This document shows, in pieces, positions 36,368 through 48,312 of a stretch of DNA of 64,000 bases. Location: assembly GCA_028753945.1 (NCBI GenBank), contig JAPNXP010000007.1, positions 1,736,001 to 1,800,000 of the forward strand. Direction: 5' to 3'. The notes beneath the pieces were generated by a model. That model was not told the DNA's origin. It saw only the letters and a list, made by a program, of their open reading frames with translations, and searched no databases. The stretch comes from Hexactinellida sp. DTS-2022 (lineage: Eukaryota > Porifera > Hexactinellida). Positions within the stretch are counted from its first letter, which is position 1. Every line of letters starts with the position of its first letter. Made by a program: the position numbers and the translations under genes.

Positions 36368-36948
36368 AAGAGATGTTCATCTCATATGTCCAGCGAGCTA
36401 CATATATTTACAATTTAGGAACTCCATCCTTACAGTATCCAAGAATCCTAAATAAACTTTATTCAAATGTTGGTTAGAAAACAAATTCTAGCATTTATCA
36501 AGCAAGCGACTTAATACTTTAGTGATAGAGCCCCGCAGGGCCGGATCACCCTATAGGCTAAGTAGGCTGCAGCCTAGGGGCCCGTGGGTTCTGGGGGCCC
36601 ATAAAGTCTCCTCGTCGTAAGTTTTACATTAATTAATCCATTTTTGGTCTATCAAAGCGTAATTCTTGTCCTACTAATAAGTGATGACATTACCATCTAT
36701 GTATTTAAAACACGATTGTTGGTTGTTAATGTGCCTGTCTAGAATTAATAGGAAAGACCACATGCTCTAGAAATCTGAAAACTTGCATACACGGATAATT
36801 TACACGCTGACAGCGATCTATTGGTTTTATAAATGAAATAAAGGGATTATAACGTCATAATGGCACATATTAGGGAATAACTCTATCAGTTTTTATCCGA
36901 GACGCCCACAATTTTAGTTGGCGAAGACAACATGAAATGAGAGACACG

Positions 36949-37112
36949 CAGTGGCGGTCCCAGGGGGGGGAATCCGGGGCAAATGCCCCTGGTTAAAATA
37001 TTTTGCCCCGAATTACAGCCCAATTGGTAGTATAATTACATGGAGCATGCCCCGGATTTAATCTAAACCTGCTCTTTTGCCCCGGGCTGGCCAGATCCTG
37101 CGACCGTCCCTG
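36949..37112. mobile_element. hAT-type MITE
   Basis: Ends 'cagtggcggtcccaggg' and inverse 'cagggacggtcgcagg', flanked by the imperfect pair GAGACACG (36941-36948) and GAGTCACA (37113-37120). GC-rich interior repeats 'gccccgg'. Non-coding. Confidence 0.65.
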
Positions 37113-37369
37113 GAGTCACACACGTATACCGATTTATGGGTTTATGACGTGGCTTTGGATTAATTATCATTATTATAAGAACTTCGTTCTATTCACTGCA
37201 CACATTAACATTTTAAATTCACTACACATGTTGAGGTTTGGTGATTACCTGATGATTCCACCTGTATGATTTCAGTTTAGTTAGTTCTAATAGTGATTTA
37301 TCAGTAGCTTACAGATATTCATCAATTTGGATCTTTATTCTGGCTGTGAGGCAGCCGTTAATTGGTTTA

Positions 37370-37461
37370 CGAGAGTTTACCACAAACGAACAAAGGTCGC
37401 GAAGCAACCTTTGTGAGAAAGAGATCTGTCGCAAAGCGACCGAGGCCGAAGGACTCGTACA
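37370..37461 (+). mobile_element. Helitron family B 3' end fragment
   Basis: Hairpin-bearing 'gtcgcgaagcaacc' and 'gtcgcaaagcgaccgaggc' ends 'cgaaggaCTCG' before T, as at 23070 and 56005. The 5' part is missing. Confidence 0.6.
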
Positions 37462-37904
37462 TTTAAATTAAGTTATTTTGTGATCGATATTTTGGTTAAA
37501 GTGGGGAAGGGGCCCTAATTCAACCCAGCCTATAGACCCATGATACGTCCATGGAGCCCTGCAATGTAATTTACAAATGGACGAGATACATGTCAAGTCC
37601 ACCGTTGAATATAAGGAAGGAAGCCACTCGGATATTCTATTTTACCTAATGAACCGGGAATGTTAATTCAAGATTCAGATAACTTGCAAATTCAAATTGT
37701 GAAAATCGCCAATTAAAAAATTCAAGTATTCATAAGTATTCAACCTCAATTGATAACTTATTTGCCTTATAAATATGAATGTTAACTTGTCAACTGCATG
37801 CATTTGTGTTTATGACAAGTGTTATTCATTAATAATATAATTGAACACATAAATCATGAAAAATCATTTCTTGGATAGTTACTATAAAACTTATACTTAA
37901 CGAG

Positions 37905-38335
37905 GCGCATGCATTTGTCGGAATTTCGAAGTCGTCATTTGTCCGAAATTTCAAAATTTAGAATATTGTAATTTGTCCGAATCGGTTATTAAAATATTGT
38001 CATTTGCCCGAATCTAGTTTTAAAATATTGTCATTTGTAAGAATCTACTTTTAGAATATTGTAATTTGCCCGAATCTACTTTTAGAATATTGTCATTTGT
38101 AAGAATCTAGGTTATAATTTTATCATTTGTCCGAATCGACTTTTAGAATATTGACATTTGTATGAATGTACTTTTATAATATTGTCATATGTAAGAATCT
38201 ACTTTTAGAATAGTCACTTGTCCAAATCGACTTTTAGAATATTGCCATTTGTAAGAATCTACTTTTAGAACATTGTCATTTGTCAGAATTTCTTATAGAA
38301 TATGGTCACTTGTCCGAATTTCTAATATCCTTACA
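37905..38335. repeat. MULE-A left TIR minisatellite
   Basis: Tandem units like 'agaatattgtcatttgtaag' / 'aatctacttt' repeat about 12 times. They match the right-end array at 50458-50690 in inverse orientation, so the array is part of the terminal inverted repeat. Confidence 0.85.
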
Positions 38336-38796
38336 ATATGCAGAATACGGGGAAAATAATTAGAGATCTAGACGCGTATTCAAATTTATTTCAATTTTGA
38401 AACTAACATAGTATAAGATTAATGCATGTATAAGATATACGTGTGAACACAGGTGATGTACACGTATATGAAAGAATAATTAATCAGTAAATATTTCGAA
38501 CAGGATCTCAATATTGGCACGGCATATAAGACATCGTGAATCAAGTTCAATCACTTGTTAACTGCATCTCCGGAGTCATCTTCTGAACCTTCTGAATCGT
38601 ATAATTCAGCAAGTTGTATAGTAGACATGCAGCCAACTGTATGACTGATATATTGCAAAAATTGCTATGGTGTAAACTCTCCATCACTAAGTTTTTGTTT
38701 AAGGAGCGCTCTATGTACTTCATTTCTAATACTTATTTGTTTTTCTGGTCCTAGAAATTTCTCTTCCTGATCGTATCCGCACGATGTCAATGTCTA

Positions 38797-38983
38797 CAGT
38801 GGAGCCTCCCATAACGGACACTCCAAATAGCGGACAACCTTTAAATAACGGACAACCCTCGTGGCACGGATTTATTTATTTAGCATATGTCTAATAGAAA
38901 AGCAACCTCTAAATAGCGGACAACCTCTAAATAACGGACAACGGTTCCGGTCCCAAGGTGTCCGTTGTTCAGAGGCTCTACTG
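38797..38983 (+). mobile_element. Tigger-like MITE, family 2, copy 3, in MULE-A transposase
   Basis: Same 187-bp element as at 6651, flanked by TA. Removing it with one TA restores the minus-strand frame 'NEIILDIDIDIVRIR', the conserved MULE C-terminal segment. This shows it landed in coding sequence. Confidence 0.9.
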
Positions 38984-39619
38984 TATATCAAGAATTATTT
39001 CGTTTATGTAGAACATAAGTCCATATCCTTGGATGTCTGGTCTTTGTTCTAGATTCCAATTTCGAATGATAGCTCTCTGCACCATTATTGGTACCTATAT
39101 TCAAGTTGTAGACTGACAGTTCTTCTGAGGTTCTTAGAACCAGCCAATGTTTTCTGACATAAATCTTCAGTTATATAACTTATCTGTTTCTTCAATTTAT
39201 AAAGTTGGTGTAGAATTCAATGTGAACGTTGGATATATTAGAGATGCCGGAAAAAATGGTATGGCCATTACAGGGTTCTCGTCATGATTTTTTGTTGTGA
39301 GGGTACATTAGAGCAGTGCTTCTCAAACTTTTTCATGTCGCGGACCAATAATTTCGTTATCACAATTACACGGACCACGAGTATTTTCGCGCAGTATCTT
39401 CCTTAGTAAATATTTGATTATTGTTATCTTTCAGCATTTATGATGCATAATCTATATATTAAAAGCGAAATTGTTGTTTGTGTGTGTGTTTGTGTGTTTG
39501 TGTGTTTGTCCAAATTAATTGGAAAATATACGAGTCCAAGAAAGGAAAAAATTGTATACAGGGGTAATTTTATACTGCGACAACCAGGCCTGGGGTCAAT
39601 TACTCTAAAATTTAATATA

Positions 39620-39805
39620 CAGTAGAGCCTCTGAACAACGGACACCTTGGGACCGGAACCGTTGTCCGTTATATAGAGGTTGTCCGCTATTTAGAGGTTG
39701 CTTTTCTATTAGACATATGCTAAATAAATAAATCCGTGCCACGAGGGTTGTCCGTTATTAGATGTTGTCCGCTATTTGGAGTGTCCGTTATGGGAGGCTC
39801 CACTG
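39620..39805 (-). mobile_element. Tigger-like MITE, family 2, copy 4
   Basis: Inverted copy of the 187-bp element, with TA on both sides, inserted 35 bp inside hAT-B. Confidence 0.88.
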
Positions 39806-39914
39806 TATTACAATTACTATTACTATTACTTATATTTCTTCCTATTACTATTAATATTACAATTACATTATTATGATATGTAATATATTACTATTACTAT
39901 TACTTTTACTATTA

Positions 39915-40446
39915 CAGTGTACTCCGCTAAATCGGGACAGCCGCTTAATTGGGACAACCCCCCAGGAACAGAATTCTTTCATTAAAAGCCATTACTAAAT
40001 TTTCGGTTAATGGGGAGAAAATCCGATTAATTGGGACAAACAAAACAAATTTGGTTCAAAATTGGTATTCGCTCAATAGAAAATTCATATTGATCAGAAA
40101 TAATTCTAAAATCAATACTGATGAAGGCAGGACAAAATATCTAAATATTGTCTATTTTTTAATGATTTCCGTAATATCGAAATTTACCAGAGATTATGAC
40201 CTTGTGGTTCAGGGATATATCAAACGTTCCAGAGAATATTACGGCTCATTCTAAAGGTTTGAGAAGAATCAAGGGTCAGCAAGCTTTGGAGGAATTGTTG
40301 TAAAAGGTTTAAAACTTAAATTTGTTTAAATCACAGTTAAATCACTAATTTACAAATGTTTTTCGGTTAATTGGGATCTCCGCTTAATTGGGACAAGAGG
40401 CCTGGAACAAACGTGTCGACGTGTCCCAATTAAGCGGAGTAGACTG
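39915..40446. mobile_element. Tigger-like element, family 3 (532 bp)
   Basis: Begins CAGTGTACTCCGCTAAATCG and ends 'attaagcggagtagactg', with TA on both sides. Repeats of 'cggttaattggga' lie near both ends. The 101-codon frame at 39949-40254 starts inside the terminal repeat, shows no transposase motif and is not called a gene. Confidence 0.85.
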
Positions 40447-41494
40447 TACTTTTAATACTACTATTACAAATTACTAGACATTAACTAAGACTCTGCATTG
40501 ATTCAGAATGTCTGAAGTTTTAATTGATTATCCCACACAAACAAAACATATTATCTAACATAAGCAAACAACTAATTTCAATAAAACAACTAATTTCAAT
40601 AAAATAACTAATTTCAATAAAGTGACAAATTCAAAACGATGATCATCTTGCCTTAAATTTATTTTATAACTTCCTATTTCTTCAAGAAAAATCAAATAAG
40701 CCAGTCCGAAGTTATAGAATTGTAATAGATAATTCCTATTACAATAGGTTCTATTACTATTACTACCTATTTGAAATACTATTACTTATTAATATTACTA
40801 TTACTTCTAAATTGTAATCGTTAATAATACAATTACTATTACATATTACTATTACCCCAGGCGTGGCGACAACGATTTATTGGTTTTTGAATAGCAATAT
40901 TTACATTTGAAGGCGACAAAATATGTTACTATGCTAGCCAATTAATTTCGAGGTTTTGTTAGTATTGATTAACTAACTTATTCAATTAGTATAAATAGAT
41001 TGTGCATATTGGAAAGATTTTCTGAGGCTGCAATATGATTGGGTGAAAATAAATTCATCTAACCAATCAATCTTTCTCTATTCTATTGCATGTTTTTGTT
41101 TTTGTTTATTTGGATTCGAGCTATCCCGGATACCGACAATTCGTACCACGACAATTCGTACCAGACAATTCGTACCAGCGACAATTCGTACCACGACAAT
41201 TCGTATCTAATTTAATTGGTCTAATTATTTATAAAAGTTAGGTATAAATTATTGTATTTTTATTTGAGTATTAAACTAAGGAATAAATTGCTAAGTAAGA
41301 ATATAATTATAATATCTTGTGATCAACTAAATCGCATTTGTGAAGATGGAATTTATCTTAAAAATGATAAACTAAACTAAAAAATAGCTGTAGCTTCTAT
41401 TCATCTGAGTAACTTTGATTGTTCTCAGTAACTTCGTCATGCTTCTATTCTATTCATCCGAGTAACTTTGATTGTTCTCAGTAACTTCGTCCAA

Positions 41495-41718
41495 GGGTGG
41501 ATTCGGTTAACCGGTTAACCGGTTAACCGTTGCTGACATCGGTTAACGGTTAGAGATTTTATTAACCAGTTAGCTGGTCTATTGAATAACAGCAGAGTTA
41601 TTGGGAAATTAATGTATAAAGTATTAAAAAAAATTGAATTTTATCAGAATAAGTAGTCCTAAATCCATTTCTCATCACCACTTAATACATTTTATTGGAC
41701 AACATTGATTTAAATATA
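41495..41718. mobile_element. 'ggttaaccgg' element, second copy
   Basis: 'caagggtggattcggttaac' followed by triple 'cggttaac'. 41570-41715 is the reverse complement of 36221-36367. Boundaries at the right are not clear. Confidence 0.5.
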
Positions 41719-41938
41719 GATTGGAAAGAAACTTATCAAGATTTTTTAATAAACAACATAATGACAGATATCTGATAGGTAAGAATTAGCTAAACTACAA
41801 AACAGGGTCGGGGCAATCCTCCTGTGGAGAGTGCCAAAATAATAATATAGGCTAAGGGGAACGCCTTAGGTGAATCAATGTGATCTACTGAGTCCCTAAT
41901 ATGAATTTCCATTTCCCATTCGCCAAAAATAAATTTCA

Positions 41939-42240
41939 TATGTATAAAACTAACTAATCTCGAGATTTTAACAATATTACCATATATGGAAAGGTGTGAG
42001 AATCGCATAACTTACATTCCCCAAATATTTTCGATAAACCAATATGACCGTTGGACTCCCAAAATATGATTTCCTGTACGAAAATGCTACATTTCATATG
42101 TATATAGTTAAGTAATCTCGAGATTTTAACAATATTACCATATATGGAAGGGTGTGAAAATCACATAACTTACATTCCACAAATATTTTCGATAAACCAA
42201 TATGACCGTTGGACTCCCAAAATATGACTTCCTATACGAC
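41939..42240. repeat. 158-bp direct tandem duplication
   Basis: 'ctcgagattttaacaatatt' at 41959 and again at 42117. The copies continue through 'cgataaaccaatatgaccgt' and 'aaaatatga' with few differences. Part of the interior of MULE-B. No coding sign. Confidence 0.85.
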
Positions 42241-42696
42241 AATAATACATTTCCTGTGCCTAGCATTAGCGGATTACGGGATATCAATAAGTAACAATAC
42301 TGTTTTAGGCCTACGCTAATTTTACCGTAAAACGAAGTTTACAGTCCCTCTTTTAAAGAAGTCCCTGGTACGTGGTAACTTAGTGAATACTGAGGGTGAT
42401 CAGTAGTTATTAGAATTTCATGAAATAATGAATTGAGACAATTATAATAATATAGTGGATAGCATAAACTACACTGAAAAGTTGCTAGAATGAAAATTTG
42501 AAGGCAATGCTATTAAGATGAGTTAGAATTAGTTTCGTATAGTACCATTACTAATTGTACAAGCATAGATTCGTTTCAAGTGATCTTTTCGATTTACTAT
42601 GTGGCTTTCCAGTATAATATTGTGCTTGCTTCAGCTAAACGTTTGATTGGTCGACAATTAGCGACTCACAGAATTTGAGACATGTGAGATAATGGT

Positions 42697-43342
42697 TTAC
42701 AACAGTACTGAAAGTGCACGAAGCCATGTTTCTACAGCGTTCGTGGTTATAGGTAATCCGTATGTAACTAAACTGATTTCATTCCACATTGGAATTTGGA
42801 ATAAAGGCGAATCACAGTATCCGAATTGATCCTTTTTCCCCGACATATGTATTCTTATTATAAGAAAAAAAGGGCATGCTTCAGTTGGAAATTGGGATTT
42901 AAGCTGTTCAAATGCTGTTAATATATACTGCGGGAATAAATATGCCAAAGTAGGCAACATTCTACAAATTAGTGCGAAATCTGGATCGTTCAAATAACGA
43001 ATTTGTAGACATAATTCTTGTACTTTCCTATACACTGATTGCGATTAGTGGGAAGAAAATCCCTTAAAATACAGTGGAATTGCTCTATTAGCAACTCGCA
43101 TTTTGCATGAAATTTGGTTGCAAATAGGGGAACAGAAATAACATTAAAAGCTCGCTTGGGAACTTAAAATATGTTGCAAATAGAGCAATGTTGCTAATAG
43201 GGGAGTTGCTAATAAAGCAATTCCACTGTATGTCATTTGCCAACACTTCTCTGAAAAGGTAATCGAACCCTGCTCGAAATCAATCAAAAGGTAATTTGGG
43301 TTGGAGTACGGACACAAGCGTTTGATACTATTCCACATGATC
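42697..43342 (-). pseudogene. MULE-B transposase relic
   Basis: Minus strand: 'CPYSNPNYLLIDFEQGSI' (43330-43260), where DFE is the second catalytic Asp block of MULEs. [MITE 43072-43228.] Then frame 43035-42697 with 'IRYLNDPDFALICRMLPTLA', 'LTAFEQLKSQFPTEACP', and 'MWNEISLVTYGLPITTNAVE', the 'RTNNxxE' region. The usual GCWFHF motif falls in the region around the MITE and is not readable. N-terminal and C-terminal parts are missing. Distinct from the MULE-A and MULE-C proteins. Confidence 0.75.
43072..43228. mobile_element. TA-flanked MITE, family 'CAGTGGAATTGCTCTATTAG'
   Basis: 157 bp with ends CAGTGGAATTGCTCTATTAG and inverse 'gctaataaagcaattccactg', TA on both sides. It interrupts the MULE-B transposase between its DFE block and C-terminal block. 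Confidence 0.88.
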
Positions 43343-43592
43343 CAGGAATGGTTAAATAATGATTTTTCTAATAAAATCAAAATCAAAATCAATTGATTTA
43401 AAGTAGAGTTTTACTATTTTAAAATGGTGAAACCTTTTTCAATCGTAGTTATTTCGACGTAATATTACAAAATATACTTACTGCAAAATTCGCAATTGAT
43501 TACCTATTATACAATTTGACAGCTATGTTCATTCAAATCAATGATTTAAATTTTCCAAAAAAATCAAATAAATCATAAATTTTCCTAGCCTG
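43343..43592. mobile_element. hAT-type MITE, 'CAGGAATGG' family, copy 2
   Basis: Ends CAGGAATGG and CCTAGCCTG; interior matches 26044-26289 over most of its length. No exact 8-bp duplication remains here. It lies just before the readable MULE-B block. Confidence 0.8.
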
Positions 43593-43602
43593 GGACCACA
43601 TC

Positions 43603-44038
43603 CAGGATTGGGGCTGATTACGATTACAATCGTAATCGATTACAACTTTCCTGTAATCGTAATCGTAATCGTAATCACCCAAATCAGCCCAGGTATGGCA
43701 ACAGGCCCCCCCCCCCCCAAATTTTCCACAGTAACTTTAAATAAGGATATAGTTTGAGGGTTCGCTGATCTCATTGCACCTCCAAATATATATCCGGCCC
43801 CTACAAATAATTCTTGGTGGCTACCCCCATGCTCACGGGTATTATTTTTCGTTCGCATGAAACTCCGGGGCTTAATCGAAACAATCGTAATTGCAACGTA
43901 AAGAAAATGAATTGTAATCGATTGTAATCGATTACAACATTTCCTGTAATCGTAATCGTAATCATAATCAAGCTTTTTCTGAAGGATGTAATCGTAATCG
44001 TAATCGTAATCACTCACTAGTAATCAGCCCCAGGTCTG
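43603..44038. mobile_element. hAT-type MITE with GATTAC-repeat ends
   Basis: Ends 'caggattggggctgattacg' and inverse 'cagacctggggctgattac', with exact ACCACATC at 43595-43602 and 44039-44046. (GTAATC)n arrays sit at both ends and the homopolymer (C)n at about 43707. The frames here just translate the hexamer. Confidence 0.88.
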
Positions 44039-45502
44039 ACCACATCCTTCTGTTTTCCCAAGGAATCGAAAATAATCCATATTATTTTAAAAGTCAATTC
44101 ATTAAATTCATAGAATAGACAACAACTCTCATCAGAACCATTATAGACAACAACACTGCACTGTAACTTTATTTAATATTGCGAATTTAAAGTGAGCTCT
44201 TCCGTGTGAATTTGAAGTTTATTAATTAATTTCGGATAAACCACTCTTAATCTTGTTACCAGGAGTAGAATCTACACTGATAATATCTATCAATGACTCA
44301 TTAAATTGTATGTTGAAACTTGAAATTTATAAGTTAGGGCATATACACTAGAGGCTTAGATAGTTGTGTTTTAAAATATTGAAACCTTGCCATTATGATA
44401 TAGTATAGAAAGTGAGACTGTTCGTTACAACTTACAAGGGCATTCGGTACCTGGTTCAATAAACTTTTCTCATAACTAATAATCATTCAATAGAATGAAG
44501 CATATATTAATGATATTTTTAAACATCTCATAATTGAGGTTAAATTCAGAAAGGATCAAAGCAAGTAGAGTATATAATTACTCAACACTCGCACTATAAA
44601 GTTATTTAATCTAGTTTCAATAAATATTCACACAATTGATTAGTTACCAAGTAAAAGGAATTCTTGATCTTGTAACGTTATTTCGTCAATTATTAGAAAA
44701 AGAATAAAATATGCATTCAAATTCACCAATTCAATCATATTTTCATTAGAATAACAAAACAACTTTTACAAATAATTAGACCAATCAAATTACATACGAA
44801 TTGTCGTGGTACCAATTGTCGTGGTACGAATTGTCGTGGTACGAATTGTGGGACTTCCGAGCTATCATTATCGTGCAACTGAAATTTATTGAGCTACCAA
44901 TGGAGAATTTGAGTTTCCAAACAAATTACAACGTGTAGTATGTATTAAGGGGACTTTATGAGGAATATATTTAATACACCACAGAGATATATATTTTTAA
45001 ATGATTAATTTCAAGGCGTAGTAAGGCTGCGCAGTGGTCGTCAATTGAGGCGCGAAATGCCGAACCGACGCAAAGCGACTGAGAACGAAGAGCTAGTAGG
45101 TGTAAATGATCAATTGTCTTTAATCGAAGGTAGATTATAAAAAGCGTTTCTAATTAATGTGAACCTAACATATTGTAGAAGATAATAAAATATGTTTGTA
45201 TATCACGCTTACTGTTTGTTTTATGTTTGCAGGATTGATGAAATTATATCAGCATTCTAGGATGTAGAATAAGTCATCATCATCTGTTAATTTTTGAATG
45301 AAAGTGAGGGAGATTTCGATATTATCTCCCAAATTGTGCAATAAATTGAAGATTGAAATCCAATAAATAAAATATTAAATAACTTTCATGATTTTTCCGC
45401 GGCCCAGTAGTGGGTCGCGGACCACAGTTTGAGTACCACTGAATTAGAGTGAGATATTACTCAATGTCAATGATTTAATGAAACTTTGAAATAATAATAT
45501 TG

Positions 45503-45582
45503 ACTCAAAGGGTACATGCCCACTTACGACATGTGAATAAAGGGACAATAGCTTTCAAGAAGGGCATGTACCTTTTGATAGA
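45503..45582. repeat. Small inverted-repeat element
   Basis: 'caaagggtacatgcccac' faces 'gggcatgtaccttttga' 45 bp apart. It lies between the MULE-A WFHYTQ block and hAT-A. Possible MITE; no duplication confirmed. Confidence 0.45.
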
Positions 45583-46972
45583 GGCGTAGCGAGAACACTG
45601 GGCCATTAGTTGTCATGTGGATCTTGTTATCTCAGGATTATTCTTGAAACCATAACTTTGACCTAGTTTTGGGTTTTTGCCCAAATGCGTTGAGTATAAT
45701 GAAACCAACAGCCGTAAACAGATATTCCAGGAAATACTTCTCTAATTGCGTTGCGAGGTGCCGATTCCAAATCAGACATAGAAGCTACGGGATTTAATTG
45801 AGGTGTGTGAACAACAATATTTTCTAAAATTGCATTGTATAATTCCTGTGTTTTGGCCGACAACAAAGAGTGGATAGCAGGAAGAGTATATCCATCAACA
45901 GCAATAAATAACGTCCATAATTGATAAATTGAACGGCAACCGTCTTAAATAATTCCATCAAACTGTATAAGTATACTCTTCATCTCATTTGGAAAAACAA
46001 TACTCCAGTCTTTCTCCGATTTTCACAGAAAATTTTAAATGAACCCCAAACTATGATTAGGCAACATATAGACGAATTCACTAGGCGTTAATGGGACCTT
46101 TGGTTGTGTTTTTCTTCTGGAACGATACATTGACGACTCATGCTCATCAAAAGAAATACCACGTGCACATATATCGCTCCTGGTAACGTCATCAAATACC
46201 TCCCTTAGACCTGCGGCCGTATTCACTAAGAACTTAAGTACTAAGATCAGTCTTAAGTCTTAAAATCGAACTTAGAGAAATTCACTAACTTAGAGAAATT
46301 TCACGATCGAACTTAAGATCAATCTTAGTTAAGATCGATCTTAGACCGAACTTAAAATAACTTTAGGGTAAATATGATTAGAAGAGAGCATTTTCATAAT
46401 TAGATACAAAACTAATGTATAATTTAGTTATGGTAAGTGTTTATTTATTATTGATCTAATAAAATATTTATTTCTTAATTTTTCTTTTTGAGCAACAGTT
46501 GAGGCAATAAATGTCAAATTATTAGGAACAAACAAGAATGATTCCCCACTCCTATAATACATAGCTTTTATTTATGTAATTGTATTGCCTGCACGCCGCC
46601 TGGCGAGTCTCATGATATCGGTGGTGCCAATATTGTTTTAACTTGATTGGATTTATTATGAAAATTCAATGTTTTATGTTTGTAATATAATGATTATACA
46701 CTAGCAGGATTATATAAGACTTCCAACTAGGAACCTTAATTAAATATCAAAGTAATCAAACGAAGATAAGGAATCTTCCTGACAACCAACACATCTATTG
46801 AATGTGATTAGGAATGTACAATATAATAACTTATACTGTTGAAATATAAATGTGATCTTAATTGCACTCCGATGAAATTTACTTGAGTATAACTGTTTAT
46901 AATGAAAAATGATATGCATATTTTCATTTGTCAGTGCTATTATCATTATCATACTCTTCTCCTTTCATCTAA

Positions 46973-47950
46973 ATGGCAGGAATGATTCCATTGTTTTTAG
47001 CAGAAGAATCGGAAAATTCTCTCGCTCGAGAGAGAGTCTTCAGAGATCGTAGTGATCCTATGGAATTATATGATGATCTAGAATTTGTGCAGCGTTACCG
47101 CTTCTCAAGGTCAGCAATATTAAGGATTAAAGAGATCATAGTCGATCATCTTAATTCAACTGATAGATTTCATGCTACACATCCCATGTACAAGTTTGTG
47201 TTGCTCTACAATTTTTTGTATCTGGGACTTTTCAGATAATTGTGGTGATAGAGTTCACGTGAGCCAACCCTCAGCTTGCAGGTACATTAGAGCCGTTGCA
47301 CTCGGAGTACAATCGGTATATTCAAAGTTTATTAGCATGCTCGGTTCTGCTGACAAGGATACGATTATGTCCCAGTTTTATGAGCTCGCGAACCTACCGG
47401 CGTTCTTAGACTTGTAGATGGAACACATGTTCGTATTCAAAAGCCTTCTGAAAATGAGGCTGATTATGTAAACAGACATTTCTACCACTCCATAAATGTT
47501 CAAGCTCTCTGTCTACCTGATGGTAGATTTTCCGATGTATTGGCAAGATTCCCTGGTTCAGTACATGACTCACGTATTTGGAAGCTCTCTCAGGTTGGAA
47601 AATATGTGGAGAATAACTTCTTGGTTGGAGAGCATATCTTAGATGATAGCGGGTATATGCTGAAATCCTGTTTATTAACTCCATACCGGCAACCTGCTTC
47701 AAATGTCCAAGAGAATTATAATTATTCCCACAAAAAAACGCGTGTATTAATCGAGCAAACCTTTGGGAGGTGGAAGAGAAGATTTCATTGCCTTCACGGA
47801 GAGATCCGCATGGCTCCAGATAAAGTCTGCACTATTATTCTTGCATGTGCTGTTCTTCATAATATGGCTATTGTTTGGAAGCAACCCATGTTGGAAGATT
47901 CCATTATAGATCATCATACAAGTATGATGGATGAACCGTTCGCATTTTAG
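46973..47950 (+). pseudogene. Harbinger nuclease (HARBI1-like), frameshifted
   Basis: ATG at 46973: 'MAGMIPLFLAEESEN', 'DPMELYDDLEFVQRYRFSRS' (N-terminal helices). It then shifts to a second frame with 'VSQPSACRYIRAVALGVQ' (helix-turn-helix). Near 47415 it shifts again to 'RLVDGTHVRIQKPSENEADY' (first Asp), 'HDSRIWKLSQ', 'HILDDSGYMLKSCLLTPYR' (second Asp) and 'LIEQTFGRWKRRFHCL' (catalytic Glu), ending at TAG 47948-47950. The DDE triad is intact, but at least two frameshifts break the gene. Usual length is about 330-350 residues, which fits the span. Confidence 0.9.
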
Positions 47951-48312
47951 GAAACTGGGCATTTTGCTGCAAAAAACTACAGGGGATCAGTTTGTTATTC
48001 ATAACTTTAGTTGAATTAAGATTGTATTTAAACGCTACTATACAATTAATATAATTTAAAAATCAAAGAGCATAAGTTGTATATAATGCATTCATCACAT
48101 AAAGATTAAACAAAACATATAAACAACAAGTGCTTTGTATATTGGAACATGAAACAGTTCACCAAAACATAATATTAACATATCGACATCAAATTTTCTG
48201 CGTCATTCGCGTTACGAAAATAAAGTGTCATTAATGATTTCGTAGGTCGGCGTCCTCCCGTATATATAAATTGCTGCTGAGTACTTGCAATAAGTTAACA
48301 ATACCGAAAAAA

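Larger units (their letters stand above)
36536..37561. mobile_element. hAT-like non-autonomous element
   Basis: Left end 'cagggccggatcaccctata' and right end (inverse) 'cagggctccatgg', each followed by a 'cctatagg' type block and 'ggggccc'. No clean 8-bp duplication remains. It contains the smaller MITE at 36949-37112 and a Helitron end at 37370-37461. Confidence 0.45.
39585..40865. mobile_element. hAT-B with 8-bp duplication GCGACAAC
   Basis: Ends 'caggcctggggtcaattac' and inverse 'cacgcctggggtaatagtaa', with exact GCGACAAC copies at 39577-39584 and 40866-40873. Long 'ttactattac' simple repeats follow both ends. It carries MITE 39620-39805 and Tigger-like 39915-40446. Confidence 0.88.
41126..44857. 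mobile_element. MULE-B with 9-bp duplication CGAGCTATC
   Basis: Exact CGAGCTATC at 41117-41125 and 44858-44866. The ends carry tandem 'acaattcgtaccacg' (left, 41134-41196) and its inverse 'cgtggtacgaattgt' (right, 44800-44850). A 9-bp duplication and tandem-repeat ends are typical of MULEs, and a MULE transposase relic lies inside at 42697-43342. A copy of the 'ggttaacc' element (about 41495-41718) and a tandem duplication are also inside. Confidence 0.85.
39451..45096 (+). mobile_element. Helitron inside hAT-A, enlarged by later insertions
   Basis: Starts TCTATATATTAAAAGCGAAA after A (39450), followed by a GT-rich (GTTT)n-like tract as in other Helitrons here. Ends 'caaagcgactgagaacgaag' 'agCTAG' before T (45097), preceded by GC-rich hairpin sequence. 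The original element is probably the ~130 bp at the left and ~230 bp at the right; between them lie hAT-B, MULE-B and other inserts. Confidence 0.65.
39314..45441. mobile_element. hAT-A, 6.1 kb, inserted in MULE-A transposase gene
   Basis: Left end 'cagtgcttctcaaac' and right end inverse 'cagtggtactcaaactgtgg' are the widespread hAT terminus; both are followed by 'cgcggacc'. Flanking octamers CATTAGAG (39306-39313) and AATTAGAG (45442-45449) differ at one base. No hAT transposase frame is left: nearly all the interior is a Helitron with its own passengers. Confidence 0.85.

Noticed and set aside
37905..38335. Possible CRISPR-like array (regular ~31-bp units)
   Set aside because: Units are contiguous and degenerate, without unique spacers, and the array is mirrored at 50458-50690 as a MULE terminal repeat.
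39949..40254. 101-codon frame
   Set aside because: Starts inside a Tigger-like terminal repeat and lacks any transposase motif.
42697..43035. C-terminus of the MULE-A transposase
   Set aside because: MULE-A has its own C-terminus at 39300-38551, and this fragment lies within MULE-B bounded by 9-bp duplications.
43640..44017. Asp-Tyr repeat protein
   Set aside because: Translation of the (GTAATC)n hexamer array in a hAT MITE.
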